Assembly (NCBI RefSeq): GCF_000741165.1 | Contig: NZ_JGYN01000010.1 | Coordinates: 53,422 to 117,421, forward strand | Direction: 5' to 3' | Length of the DNA: 64,000 bases | Source of the DNA: Bifidobacterium biavatii DSM 23969 | GTDB taxonomy: Bacteria > Actinomycetota > Actinomycetes > Actinomycetales > Bifidobacteriaceae | Shown: one piece after another, positions 55,768 to 64,000 of the stretch | How positions within the stretch are numbered: the stretch's first letter is position 1 | How the letters are laid out: every line of letters starts with the position of its first letter | The notes under the pieces: model-generated | Database searches by the model: none | What the model was told of the DNA's origin: nothing | The model's input: only the letters and a program-made list of their open reading frames with translations | Position numbers and translations under genes: made by a program

Positions 55768-56421
55768 ATGACCAATGACCATGCCGCAAATAATGGCGAA
55801 AACAACGCCACAGACAACAATGCACTGATCGCACGCATCGTCCGCCGCGAATGGGACCAGTTCCAGCGCACCAACAACGAGGGCGGGCGAGCCGCCTGTC
55901 AGGGCAACTGGCCGGTGTTCAACCAGATGCGCACCAGCCAGTTCCTCACGTGGCCCGCGCCGCTGCTGGAGAGCTATCTGGACGACCTGGCCGAAGCGGA
56001 CCGCATCGGCCGCAATCTCGTCACCGAGAAATATGGCCGCATGATGGCATCCACCGCGCCGGCCGAATACGAGACGAACATCGAGCCGTACATTCCGCGG
56101 CTGTCCGGCGAGCGCATTGCACGGCAGGAGCGGATCATCGCCACGCAGGTCGCGTGGGCGGCGGCGTTCCGCGCCCGATACCCGAAGCTCGGCCAGGCGA
56201 TGCGCGTGCTCACCACCGCGGAGGACACGCCTGCAGCCACGTCGTTCGAAACGTATCTGCGCGGCGAACTCGGCACGTATTCCGACCGGACGCTCGGCCT
56301 GTATGAGCGGATGGTGGCTGACAAGACCGCCGACGGCCGCAATCTGACCGAGGAGACGATCCTCGCCACCGTGCGGTTGGGCGGGTTCGCCGATCTCGAC
56401 GAGGCCGAGGCCGCGCAATAG
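55768..56421 (+). CDS. DUF4125 family protein
   Basis: A 217-aa soluble protein. VRREWDQFQRTNNEGGRAACQGNWPVFNQMRTSQFLTWP and later LTTAEDTPAATSFETYLRGELGTYSDRTL match DUF4125 as I remember it. Start at MTNDHAA follows ggagaccatc. Pairing with the TPR-DUF4037 gene upstream is recurrent in bifidobacteria and streptococci, so the two probably act together. Biochemical role unknown. Confidence 0.75.
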   Translation: MTNDHAANNGENNATDNNALIARIVRREWDQFQRTNNEGGRAACQGNWPVFNQMRTSQFLTWPAPLLESYLDDLAEADRIGRNLVTEKYGRMMASTAPAEYETNIEPYIPRLSGERIARQERIIATQVAWAAAFRARYPKLGQAMRVLTTAEDTPAATSFETYLRGELGTYSDRTLGLYERMVADKTADGRNLTEETILATVRLGGFADLDEAEAAQ

Positions 56422-56567
56422 ACGCCGACGACTGGCCGTCTGATCGTCGGATCGCCGCCGAGCGTCGGTGCGGAGACGCGGAGGTTCGGAGGCGCGGATC
56501 GGGCGGGTTTGCCAATGTCATGCCCGGATTCGTCGATGCCCAGATGCCCCGGCTCTCCGATTCCAGC

Positions 56568-57922
56568 TTATGCCGCCGCCTTGCCGTTGCGTTGTGCGCG
56601 CTGCGAGTCGTGCCGTGAACTGCCCTGAGAGTCGTGCCGCGAGCCGATCATTTTGGCGAGCGACCAGACGATGGCGATGAGCACGAGCGCCCCGCCGACG
56701 ACGGCGCAGGCGATGGCGGCGACCACGCGCGGGTCGCTTCCAGCCAGAAGAACAGGTTGGTTGGATAGTCCAGTCCGAGCAGGAGCGTGACCGCGCCGAG
56801 CAGGATGCCCATGACGCCGAAGACGATGGCCGCCGCGTTCGGACCGGTTTTGCGGATCACCTGCGGTTCCGGCGGCATGTCGCGTTCGACCTGCACGACC
56901 GGCTGCGTGTTGCGGGCCGGCTGCGTCCATGCCGGCGCCTGTTCGGGATTCGGCTGGCGGGATGCCCCGAAGGCCGCCGCGTTTGCCGGCTGAGCCGCAC
57001 CCGCGCCATGTTCACGATCCTCCGCACGATCGCCGAGGCCGGCATCGGGCACGGCGTACTCCGATGCCGCAGTGTCCGGGACGGTTGTGCCCGTACCGCC
57101 GGCAAGGTCTCCAGAAGATGCGCCCGCCGTCTTGTCGGGATCGTGCCGCGCCGCATCCGACTGCGGAATCGCCGCCGTCGGTTCGTCGGTCGGCACCGCC
57201 ACCGTCATCGGCACGGTTTGGGCGAAATCGTCTAGGCTCGCGTCGATCACGCCCCGCCTGTCGGAGGATTTATCGGAGGATTTATCAGAGGATTTATCAG
57301 AGGATTCGTCGGCGTGCGCAGCGAAGGGATTATCGGCGGGAGCATCGGCATGCGTGTCGCCAGACGCCGCGGTTTTCGCCGCGTACAGCGGCACCGTCGA
57401 AAGCGGCACCGTCGAGCTGCCGTCCGCCGCATGTTTCTCGCCCACTGCGGCGATCTGCTCCGTATTGTGTACCAGCGTGGCCAGCGGCGTGGTGAGCGGC
57501 ATGGCCGTGGTGCGTGCGGCATCGTGTCCCGCCGGATACGTGACCGTCGGAATGGTCTGCGCGGGATCGCGCGTCGGCAGGATCGAAGTGCCGCCGATCT
57601 GATCGTCCGTCGCGCCGGTGCCGCCTGTTGCGGCCGCAATCGGCGGCATGGTTTCGGTCGGCGTGTCGTTGGACGTGTCCAGCGTGGCCGGAATCACGGT
57701 CGTGTCGGTTTCGTCATGCGCGGCAACCGCGTCGGCAACCACGTCGTGTGCGGCGATCGCGCGCGTTTCCGCGACATCGTCCGTACCATCGTCCGCAATA
57801 TCGTCCGCAATATCGCGCGGCTGCGCCGGCATGGCCGTCGTCGCTGCGCTGTCCGTGTCGAGCGCAACGGTCGGCGCCGTCTCGATCGCCGTGGTCTTGT
57901 CGTCCTGGTCGTCATTGTTCAT
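56568..57922 (-). pseudogene. Low-complexity two-TM membrane protein, frameshifted near its C-terminus
   Basis: The first frame starts at 57922 (after aggagaacgacc) with about 330 residues rich in Thr, Asp, Ala and Pro, containing an SSDK tandem repeat encoded by 12-base units (about 57259-57305), then one membrane helix (AAAIVFGVMGILLGAVTLLLGL). Near 56731-56740 the frame shifts by one base. The other frame supplies the second helix (VVAAIACAVVGGALVLIAIVWSLAKMIG) and a tail ending NGKAAA at 56568; the uncorrected frame ends in junk at 56648. Joined, it is a normal actinobacterial membrane protein of unknown role. It lies 51 bases after the PspC gene. A sequencing error could explain the shift. 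Confidence 0.65.
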
Positions 57923-57973
57923 GGTCGTTCTCCTGTACGTATCTCGTTTGGGCCGCGTTCGCTGCCGCACGGG

Positions 57974-60208
57974 TCATTGCTCGTATCCGTCGACGCCGCG
58001 CTCGTATTGCACGGTCACCCGGCCGCTGAGCATCGCGATCGGGTTGATGACCAGCTCCGGCCCGTCCGCCGGCTGCTTGTCCCAATCGGTCACCCATGCG
58101 CAGCCGTTTTCGGAGACCTGCCCGGAGGGGCAGGAATAGTAGGTGCCGTTGCTGTACGCGAAGTTGCCGCCGTCGTTGAATCCGATGAGATCTCCGCCCA
58201 GCACCATCGACCACTGCCCGCCGATCGTGGAAGAATAGCTCAACTCGCTGCCTTGCCCGACGAACCAGTAGGTGCACCCTTCCGGCAGCGTGATGGTGAC
58301 GCGCGCGTCGTTCACGGCAAGGTTGAGCTGGCCGTTCGGACAGTGCGAGTAGACCATGCTGCCGTCGCCGAGGCGGACGTGGTGCGGATCAGAGGACGCG
58401 TATCTGGTCAGGTCGAGCGTGACGCTGTCCCGGTTGTAGTCGGAGCCCGTTATCGCGAGTCCCTGCTCGCCGTCGTCGTCCAGCGGCAGCGGCTGAACCG
58501 CTGAGTATTGGACCGTGTCTTCGCCGTCGACGCTGATCCGTTCGTATCCTTGCCGGTCCGTGTAGTTCGGATACTGCTGCAGCAGGTACGAGTACGTCAG
58601 GTTCACGCCGATCATGCACACGGCGACGATCGCGGCGATCCACGCGATCGGCACGAGTCCGCCGGAGCGTCGGCCGGTCAGGCCGAGGATGACGATGAGC
58701 AGGCCGAGCGCGATGCACACGCCGGCTGACCAGAACGTCCACACGCGGATCGCGCCGCCGAGATCGGTGCCGCTCAGCACGAACGCGACGGCCATCGACA
58801 GGAGGATCATGCCGAGCGCGACGGCCACGACGAACGGTCCGGCCGGCTTGCGCCGCGCGTATTTCGGCTTGGGTTTGGGCTGCGGCGCACGATACGGCGA
58901 GGTCATTTGCGGCATGGCCGATGCTGCAGATGATGCGGTTGCTGCGGAAGCGGTCGCGGGGGAAGCGGCTGAGAACGGTGCGCCCGCGGCGCCGGCCGTT
59001 CCCGTTGCGGAGTATGGTGCGTTGCCCGATGATACCGGCGATGCCGCAGCCGGAGGCACCGATGCGAACGTTGCCGGTTGTGTTGCGCCGCCGGCGGAAT
59101 GCGTGGGATCGCCGAATGTGGCGGACTGGGGTGCGGAGGAACCGTTGCGTCCCGCAGGACCGCCCATGACGCCGTTACCGGTCGGACCGCCCGCGGCGTA
59201 CGAGCCAGGACCGCTGGCCTGATTGCCGTTCCAACCGCCGTAATACTCGTAAGAGCCGGTCGGGCCGGTGGCAGAGTTGCCGGTCGGACCGTTCGCTGGG
59301 CCTCCCACCGGGCCGTTCGCTGGGCCGTTCGCCGGGCCGTTCGCCGGGCCGCCGTTCCAGCCGCCGTTCCAGCCGCCGTTGCCGGGCGTGCCGGGAGCGC
59401 CGGGGTTGCCCGGAGTGCCGGGATTGGCGCCGCGTGCGGAGCTTGACCGGCCGCCGTAGCCGCGCTGGCGACGCATCTCGCGTTCCAGCAGCAGCCACAG
59501 CACGAACGCCGCAATCAGCGTCAGCACGAATCCCGCGCCGGGGAACATCACGCCGATCGCAAAGCACAGGAACACGCCGAGACACGCCCAATCCCAGTCG
59601 CCGGCGACCAGCCGTTCACTGAGAATGGTCCCGTCGCGATCGTCGGGCAGCACGAACCATGCGAGCGCGTAGAACGCCGCGCCGAATCCGCACACCAGCA
59701 CCGCGGCGAGCATGATCGCGCGCATCAGCACCGGACTGATGCGAAAATATCGCGCGAGCCCACCGCACACGCCGCCCACCCAGCGGTCGTCGGACCGTCC
59801 GATGCCGCTGCTGCGCACCCAGCGGAAGAAGCGCTGCATCACGCCGGACGCACCGGCCGCACCGCCGCTCCCCCAGCCGGTGCCGTCTCCGCTCACCGGC
59901 GGCGCGGGATTGGCGTATGGATTCGGCCCGAACGCGGGATTGCCGAAGGAACCGGCGTACGGGTTGCCCGATGGATTGCCCGCCGGGTTGCCCGCGGGAC
60001 CGACGTACGGGTTGCCCGCGGGACCGCCTGCAGGACCGCCGGATTGCTGGCTTCCATACTGCGGATCGCCGTATTGCGGCCCGCCGAACGCACGGCCCGT
60101 CTGACCGCCCGCCGGATCTCCGACGGGGTTGGCGGACGGATCGCCGCCGGCACTGCCGGAGGCGTCGCCGCGGAAGGAGGATCCTGAAAAGTCATTCGCA
60201 TTGCTCAT
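57974..60208 (-). CDS. PspC-domain membrane protein
   Basis: A 744-aa protein. The first ~125 residues are Gly/Pro/Asn-rich. A PspC domain (DRWVGGVCGGLARYFRISPVLMRAIMLAAVLVCGFGAAFYALAWFVLP) follows at about 140-190, then two more helices, a second Gly/Asn/Pro-rich linker with many NGPAN/NGGW units, three or four helices and an extracellular C-terminal domain (from QQYPNYTDRQGYERIS). It is divergent from a PspC-domain kinase gene, an arrangement seen in actinobacterial LiaFSR/PspC-type envelope-stress systems, where the PspC membrane protein modulates the kinase. Confidence 0.85.
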   Translation of the reverse strand: MSNANDFSGSSFRGDASGSAGGDPSANPVGDPAGGQTGRAFGGPQYGDPQYGSQQSGGPAGGPAGNPYVGPAGNPAGNPSGNPYAGSFGNPAFGPNPYANPAPPVSGDGTGWGSGGAAGASGVMQRFFRWVRSSGIGRSDDRWVGGVCGGLARYFRISPVLMRAIMLAAVLVCGFGAAFYALAWFVLPDDRDGTILSERLVAGDWDWACLGVFLCFAIGVMFPGAGFVLTLIAAFVLWLLLEREMRRQRGYGGRSSSARGANPGTPGNPGAPGTPGNGGWNGGWNGGPANGPANGPANGPVGGPANGPTGNSATGPTGSYEYYGGWNGNQASGPGSYAAGGPTGNGVMGGPAGRNGSSAPQSATFGDPTHSAGGATQPATFASVPPAAASPVSSGNAPYSATGTAGAAGAPFSAASPATASAATASSAASAMPQMTSPYRAPQPKPKPKYARRKPAGPFVVAVALGMILLSMAVAFVLSGTDLGGAIRVWTFWSAGVCIALGLLIVILGLTGRRSGGLVPIAWIAAIVAVCMIGVNLTYSYLLQQYPNYTDRQGYERISVDGEDTVQYSAVQPLPLDDDGEQGLAITGSDYNRDSVTLDLTRYASSDPHHVRLGDGSMVYSHCPNGQLNLAVNDARVTITLPEGCTYWFVGQGSELSYSSTIGGQWSMVLGGDLIGFNDGGNFAYSNGTYYSCPSGQVSENGCAWVTDWDKQPADGPELVINPIAMLSGRVTVQYERGVDGYEQ

Positions 60209-60344
60209 GGTTCCATTACAGCAGCCCCCGCGCGCCGGAGCTGTCCGGGAACACCCTGATTGTTCCCTGAACCGCGCATGTCGTTTCCCCGAACGTCCCC
60301 TCGGTCGGTCTCCGATTGGCCCGGCACGGCGGCACAATGGAATC

Positions 60345-61865
60345 ATGATTTTCCAGCAGCATCCCTATGCGCCGTCCTCGCAGTCCGATCCGGAGTCGGG
60401 CGCGTGGATCGGCGCGCGACCCGGCGGCGCGTCGGGGTCCGCATACGGAACGTATGGAGCAGCTTCGGCCTCATCGGCTTCGCCGACCCCGTCCGTCGTC
60501 CCGTACGCGCCGCCCGAACGGCTGCCGCTCATGCGCCCGAAGCGCGGACGCATGCTGTGCGGCGTGTGCCGCGGCGTCGCGATGCATACGGGCGTTGGCG
60601 TCGGCTGGGTGCGCCTGCTGTTCGTGGCCGCGACGTGCATGTTCGGGGCGGGCATCGTTGCATACGTATTCCTGTGGCTGTTCATGCCGGTCGGCGATCC
60701 CGTCGCCGCCGCGCAGGCACGCGCCGCGGCACGTCCGGCCGCATCCTCGCCGCTGTCCCGCGGCAATCGTCGGATGGGCGGATGGACCGACGGCGAACGC
60801 ACCGGCGCGGCGAACGGCGACGGCGCAACATCGGACAGTCCTGCAGACCCCGCCCTCGCCGTCGCCGGCCAGTCGGAAACGCTACTGGACGCGCTCAAAC
60901 GCGCGCCGAAGCCCGCACTGGTCGCGCTCGCGGGCCTTGCGTTGCTGGCGATCACCGTCGTCATGCTGTACGGCGGCGTGGCCGGCGAGCTGATTCTGCC
61001 GATCCTGCTGGCCGTGACCGGCGTCGGCATGGCGTGGCTGCGCTACGGGGCGAAGGACGGCCAGTTGTGGTCGATGCTCGGCGGCGTGACGCTGCTGTTC
61101 GTCGCGTACGCGGTGTTCGTGTTCGAATCGGCGATTCCCGGCTGGGGCGCGTCGCCGCGGCGCATCATTATGGCCGGATTCATACTGCTAGCGGGCGTGT
61201 GCGTGTCTATCGTGCCGTGGATCAGCTCGCTGATCCGCGAACTCGGCACCGAACGCGCGCTCAAGGAGCGCGAGGAGGAGCGCGCCGACATGACCGCGCA
61301 TCTGCACGACGGCGTGTTGCAAACGCTCGCGCTCATCCAACTGCACAGCAACGAGCCTGCGACCGTATTCACGCTGGCCCGCCAGCAGGAGCGCGAACTG
61401 CGCGAATGGCTGTATCAGGAGCGCACCACGTCTGACCGGTCCGTCAGCGCCGGCATCAAGGCCGTGGCCGCGCAGGTCGAGGACACGCACGGCAAGCCGA
61501 TCGAGGTCGTGACCGTCGGCGACGCACGGCCCAGCGCGCAGACCGACGCGCTGCTCGACGCCGCGCAGCAGGCGCTCGTCAACGCGGTCACGCACGGCGG
61601 CGAGCCGGTATCCGTCTACTGCGAGGCCGGCGGCGGCACGGTCGACGTGTTCGTGCGCGACCACGGCGACGGATTCGACGTCGACGCGATCCCTGAAGGC
61701 CGGCTCGGCATCCGCGAGTCGATCATCGGCCGCGTGCGGCGGCGCGGTGGTACGGTGGACATCGTGTCGCGGCCGGGCTGGGGCACGGAAGTGCGCATGC
61801 ACATGCCAATCGCCGACGACGGCGCGCGTGGCGGCAGCACGGACGAAAGCGAACGCGCAAAGTGA
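60345..61865 (+). CDS. PspC-domain sensor histidine kinase (LiaS/NarX type)
   Basis: A 506-aa kinase. After a Ser/Ala/Pro-rich start, a PspC-like domain (RMLCGVCRGVAMHTGVGVGWVRLLFVAATCMFGAGIVAYVFLWLFMP) precedes four more helices. The HisKA_3-type box is DMTAHLHDGVLQTLALI with phospho-acceptor His321. The ATP-binding part has the D-x-G-x-G motif (VRDHGDGFDVD) and RLGIRESIIGRVRRRGG. The response regulator follows 106 bases later, forming a two-component system. No ribosome-binding site is seen, so the transcript may be nearly leaderless. Confidence 0.88.
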   Translation: MIFQQHPYAPSSQSDPESGAWIGARPGGASGSAYGTYGAASASSASPTPSVVPYAPPERLPLMRPKRGRMLCGVCRGVAMHTGVGVGWVRLLFVAATCMFGAGIVAYVFLWLFMPVGDPVAAAQARAAARPAASSPLSRGNRRMGGWTDGERTGAANGDGATSDSPADPALAVAGQSETLLDALKRAPKPALVALAGLALLAITVVMLYGGVAGELILPILLAVTGVGMAWLRYGAKDGQLWSMLGGVTLLFVAYAVFVFESAIPGWGASPRRIIMAGFILLAGVCVSIVPWISSLIRELGTERALKEREEERADMTAHLHDGVLQTLALIQLHSNEPATVFTLARQQERELREWLYQERTTSDRSVSAGIKAVAAQVEDTHGKPIEVVTVGDARPSAQTDALLDAAQQALVNAVTHGGEPVSVYCEAGGGTVDVFVRDHGDGFDVDAIPEGRLGIRESIIGRVRRRGGTVDIVSRPGWGTEVRMHMPIADDGARGGSTDESERAK

Positions 61866-61971
61866 GCGCGAATCACCGAGTCGAGTCGGCAAGCAAGATC
61901 AGCAAACGTTGCCGGCTTGATCAACGAGCCGACGAAACCGACAAAGCCGGCACAGAGAAGGGAGCGGAGGA

Positions 61972-62712
61972 ATGAACGGAATGAACGAGACTGCCGACGC
62001 GGTCGACGCGTCTGGAGCAACCGGCGCGCATTCGATTCGCGTGGCCGTGGTCGACGATCACGAAATGTTCCGCGCGGGCGTGATCGCGACGCTGCAGCCG
62101 TATTTCACGATCGTCGGGCAGGCGCCGGACGTGGAGGGTTCGGTGGCGATGATCGCCACGACCAAGCCGGATGTGGTGCTGCTCGACGTGCATGTGCCGG
62201 GCGGCGAGGGCGGTGGCGGAGCGGAGATTCTTGCCAAATCGCTCGCGTATTCGCCGCATTCCGCGTTTCTGGCACTGTCCGTGTCCGATTCGCCGCAGGA
62301 CGTCGGCTCGGTGATTCGCGCCGGGGCACGCGGCTACGTGACCAAGACGATCACCGGCGAGGATCTCATCAATTCGATCCGCCAGGTGAACGAGGGGTAC
62401 GCGGTGTTCTCGCCGAAGCTGGCGGGATTCGTGCTGTCCGCGTTCCAGGGCGTGCCGGTCGGGGGTTCCGGCGTCGGGTCCGCTTCCGGCGGCGGGTTCG
62501 GCGCGCACGACGAGGAGCTGGACCGGCTGTCAGCCCGCGAGCAGGAGGTGATGCGGCTCATCGCGCGCGGCTACACGTACAAGGAGGTCGCGGCGGAACT
62601 GTTCATCTCCATCAAAACCGTGGAAACGCATGTCAGCTCCGTGCTGCGCAAGCTCCAGCTGTCCAATCGCACCGAACTCACCCGCTGGGCCGCCGACCGC
62701 CGCATCGTGTAG
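61972..62712 (+). CDS. LuxR/NarL-family response regulator
   Basis: A 246-aa regulator. Receiver domain: acidic pair VVDDHEMFR (Asp28-Asp29), phospho-acceptor Asp72 in VVLLDVHVPGG, and Lys in GYVTKTI. A Gly/Ser linker leads to a LuxR-type HTH (LSAREQEVMRLIARGYTYKEVAAELFISIKTVETHVSSVLRKLQLSNRTELTRW). Start follows gcggagga by 0-4 bases; MNGM gives a second possible start. It pairs with the upstream kinase and probably controls the divergent PspC gene. Confidence 0.94.
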   Translation: MNGMNETADAVDASGATGAHSIRVAVVDDHEMFRAGVIATLQPYFTIVGQAPDVEGSVAMIATTKPDVVLLDVHVPGGEGGGGAEILAKSLAYSPHSAFLALSVSDSPQDVGSVIRAGARGYVTKTITGEDLINSIRQVNEGYAVFSPKLAGFVLSAFQGVPVGGSGVGSASGGGFGAHDEELDRLSAREQEVMRLIARGYTYKEVAAELFISIKTVETHVSSVLRKLQLSNRTELTRWAADRRIV

Positions 62713-62828
62713 GCGGATTCCCTCCCCGTTCGACCATGACCGAGTCCACGATCCGCTCGCTTGACTCAGCTGCTGCCCTCATCCGGCTGTAGAAGACCGT
62801 AATTGAGTCCTTGTCCCGGATATGCGGC

Positions 62829-63467
62829 TCATCGATGGTCGTTTTCTGGCAACAGGCGCGCACGTGTCTGCGCGGCGTTGAGGAACCGGATGCCGTGCAG
62901 GCCTACGGCGGTGGCGGCCTCCGCGTTGTACGCCTTGTCGTCCACGAACGCGGTGGTGGCCGGATTCACGCCGAACCGTTCGATCGCACGCCGGTAGATC
63001 ATCGGATCGGGCTTGCGGATCCGCTCCTCGGACGAGACGACCGTATCGCGCAGCAGTCGCAGCCACGGGAACTTTTCCCGCGCGGCGTGCACGTACTTCG
63101 CGGTGAAGTTCGTGAGTCCCCACAGTCGCACGCCGTCCGCGTCCAGGTCGCGCAGCAGCGTCGGCATGCCGTCGATCATGTCGTACAGCGACAGCTGCTG
63201 GCGTTCGAAGTACACGCGGAACACCCACGCCACGGCCGGACCGTGGTGACGCTCATAGTCGGCGAGCACGCGCTCTTCGCTCCAGCCGGAGTCGCTCATC
63301 GCATCGTAATAGTCAAACCCGTATTCGTCCGTCTTGTCGAAGAACATGTCGACCACGCCGGCCGGATACTGGCCGTCGAGCGGCAGCCGCGGCCGCCAGT
63401 CCAGCAGCACGTCGCAGTAGTCGAAGATCACGTCGGTGTATGCACATTTGCCCATGCCCTTCACCAT
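62829..63467 (-). CDS. HAD-superfamily hydrolase (YihX-like)
   Basis: A 212-aa protein. Motif I is YTDVIFDYCDVLLDW, motif II the Thr of LWGLTNFTAKY, motif III/Lys in RIRKPDPMIYRRAI and motif IV FVDDKAYNAEAA. These fit the haloacid dehalogenase fold and the YihX/epoxide-hydrolase-like subgroup, which dephosphorylates sugar phosphates. Start could be 63467 or 63455. It stands alone at the edge of the insertion sequence. Confidence 0.85.
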   Translation of the reverse strand: MVKGMGKCAYTDVIFDYCDVLLDWRPRLPLDGQYPAGVVDMFFDKTDEYGFDYYDAMSDSGWSEERVLADYERHHGPAVAWVFRVYFERQQLSLYDMIDGMPTLLRDLDADGVRLWGLTNFTAKYVHAAREKFPWLRLLRDTVVSSEERIRKPDPMIYRRAIERFGVNPATTAFVDDKAYNAEAATAVGLHGIRFLNAAQTRARLLPENDHR

Positions 63468-63674
63468 ACCCCGGCGACCGGCATGCCGTTGCATGCCTTG
63501 CGTGACATCGACGCGAGCAGAAGATAGTACTATCCGCAATGTCACACGAGCAGGTTTGGCCTATACTCCCTACAACCGCATTCTGGGCTCTCCTTGCCCC
63601 CCCCCCGAATCCGGACAACGAAAGGCGGGTTCTAGTGATCGTTGCAACGCTTGGCTGATTGATGGGAGTGCCAG

Positions 63675-64000
63675 GTGGGAGACGAGAGCGCGCAGCGCGC
63701 GAGTAGGTGGGTGTTCGAGGGCGTGACGTACGCGACGCGTCGTGAGATGTGCGCGGCGCGGCGGGGACGGTACGTTGAGTATCTCAACGCGGGCATGAAC
63801 TTCACGCAGGCCGCTCGCGCGGTGGGCGTGTCGAAGCGAACGGGGAAGGCGTGGCGCAACGGTCGGACGCGGGCCACGGGACGCAACGAGAAGCCCTTGG
63901 TGGACTGGTATCGTTCCACCGTGGACAAGCCCAAAAAGATCAGCACGAGGTATTTAAGCCAGGACGAGCGCATGAGCATCGCCGACTGGCGGCATGCCGG
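63675..64000 (+). mobile_element. IS30-type transposase, 5' part (runs off window)
   Basis: The frame starts at GTG 63675 after gggag and is open to the window end. It reads MCAARRGRYVEYLNAGMNFTQAARAVGVSKRTGKAWRNG, an HTH, then RYLSQDERMSIADWRHAG, the conserved N-terminal helix region of IS30-family transposases. The DDE domain lies outside the window. The left terminus of the element is probably close to a run of ten C at 63597-63606 or the tctagtgatcgttgcaac sequence near 63632, but without the right end this cannot be confirmed. Confidence 0.75.

Overview
The window is a chromosomal segment of a high-GC actinobacterium, almost certainly Bifidobacterium. Supporting signs are codon use, an NCBI-style bifidobacterial housekeeping set (thyA-folA, trmB, serC, phoU, gpmA, lysS), bifidobacterial LacI-type sugar operons, secreted NlpC/P60 and CHAP hydrolases, and PspC/LuxR regulators. 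The left half (about 1-33.7 kb) is largely accessory. The right half (33.7-63.6 kb) is mostly core chromosome. The last ~330 bases enter an IS30-type transposase.

Left half. Bases 1-912 carry the end of a Firmicutes-type mobile element (RepA-like ATPase tail, TnpW). This is fused to a VirD4/TraG coupling-protein remnant, a decayed IS256-family transposase and a second short VirD4-tail copy. From 3.2 to 6.3 kb lies a compact, apparently intact cluster that I read as a circular-bacteriocin locus: a small hydrophobic precursor ending in Trp, a SpoIIM/DUF95 membrane protein, a 3-TM protein, an ABC ATPase and an ABC permease. It is followed by remnants of an ABC exporter. A minus-strand Gram-positive type IV secretion block follows at 7.2-13.9 kb (VirB2/Maff2-like, VirB6-like, PrgI/VirB3, VirB4 with a frameshift, lytic transglycosylase-CHAP, membrane coiled-coil protein).

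From 14.4 to 22.9 kb is a sugar locus: LacI-type regulator, nagA, nagB, GH2 beta-galactosidase and a GPH-family permease. Matching palindromes (GTAAA-N4-TTTAC type) sit at the regulator gene, lacZ and the permease gene. The set suggests uptake and use of a GlcNAc-containing beta-galactoside such as LacNAc or lacto-N-neotetraose. A large LPXTG-type adhesin (23.0-27.3 kb) follows, then a HEPN-type Abi gene preceded by a separate promoter and a structured small-RNA candidate. From 28.8 to 33.7 kb is a plasmid-like operon (HTH initiator-like protein, WhiB, ParA, RHH protein, small proteins). Its spacers are built from an unusual 4-nt-periodic NNCA repeat. It ends at tRNA-Glu, where an XRE-type gene runs through the tRNA terminator and antisense into the tRNA.

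Right half. trmB; thyA-folA-LMW phosphatase; OsmC; UspA; two secreted cell-wall hydrolases; serC; a SenX3/PhoR-like kinase that lacks the phospho-acceptor His, and phoU, with a four-repeat PHO-box-like element between them; gpmA; menA; an FHS-type sugar permease; lysS; tRNA-Pro; an MFS efflux protein; a TPR-DUF4037 protein with a mobile inverted repeat inside its reading frame; a DUF4125 protein; and a PspC-protein / PspC-kinase / LuxR-regulator envelope-stress set. Several short interspersed repeats occur between and inside these genes.
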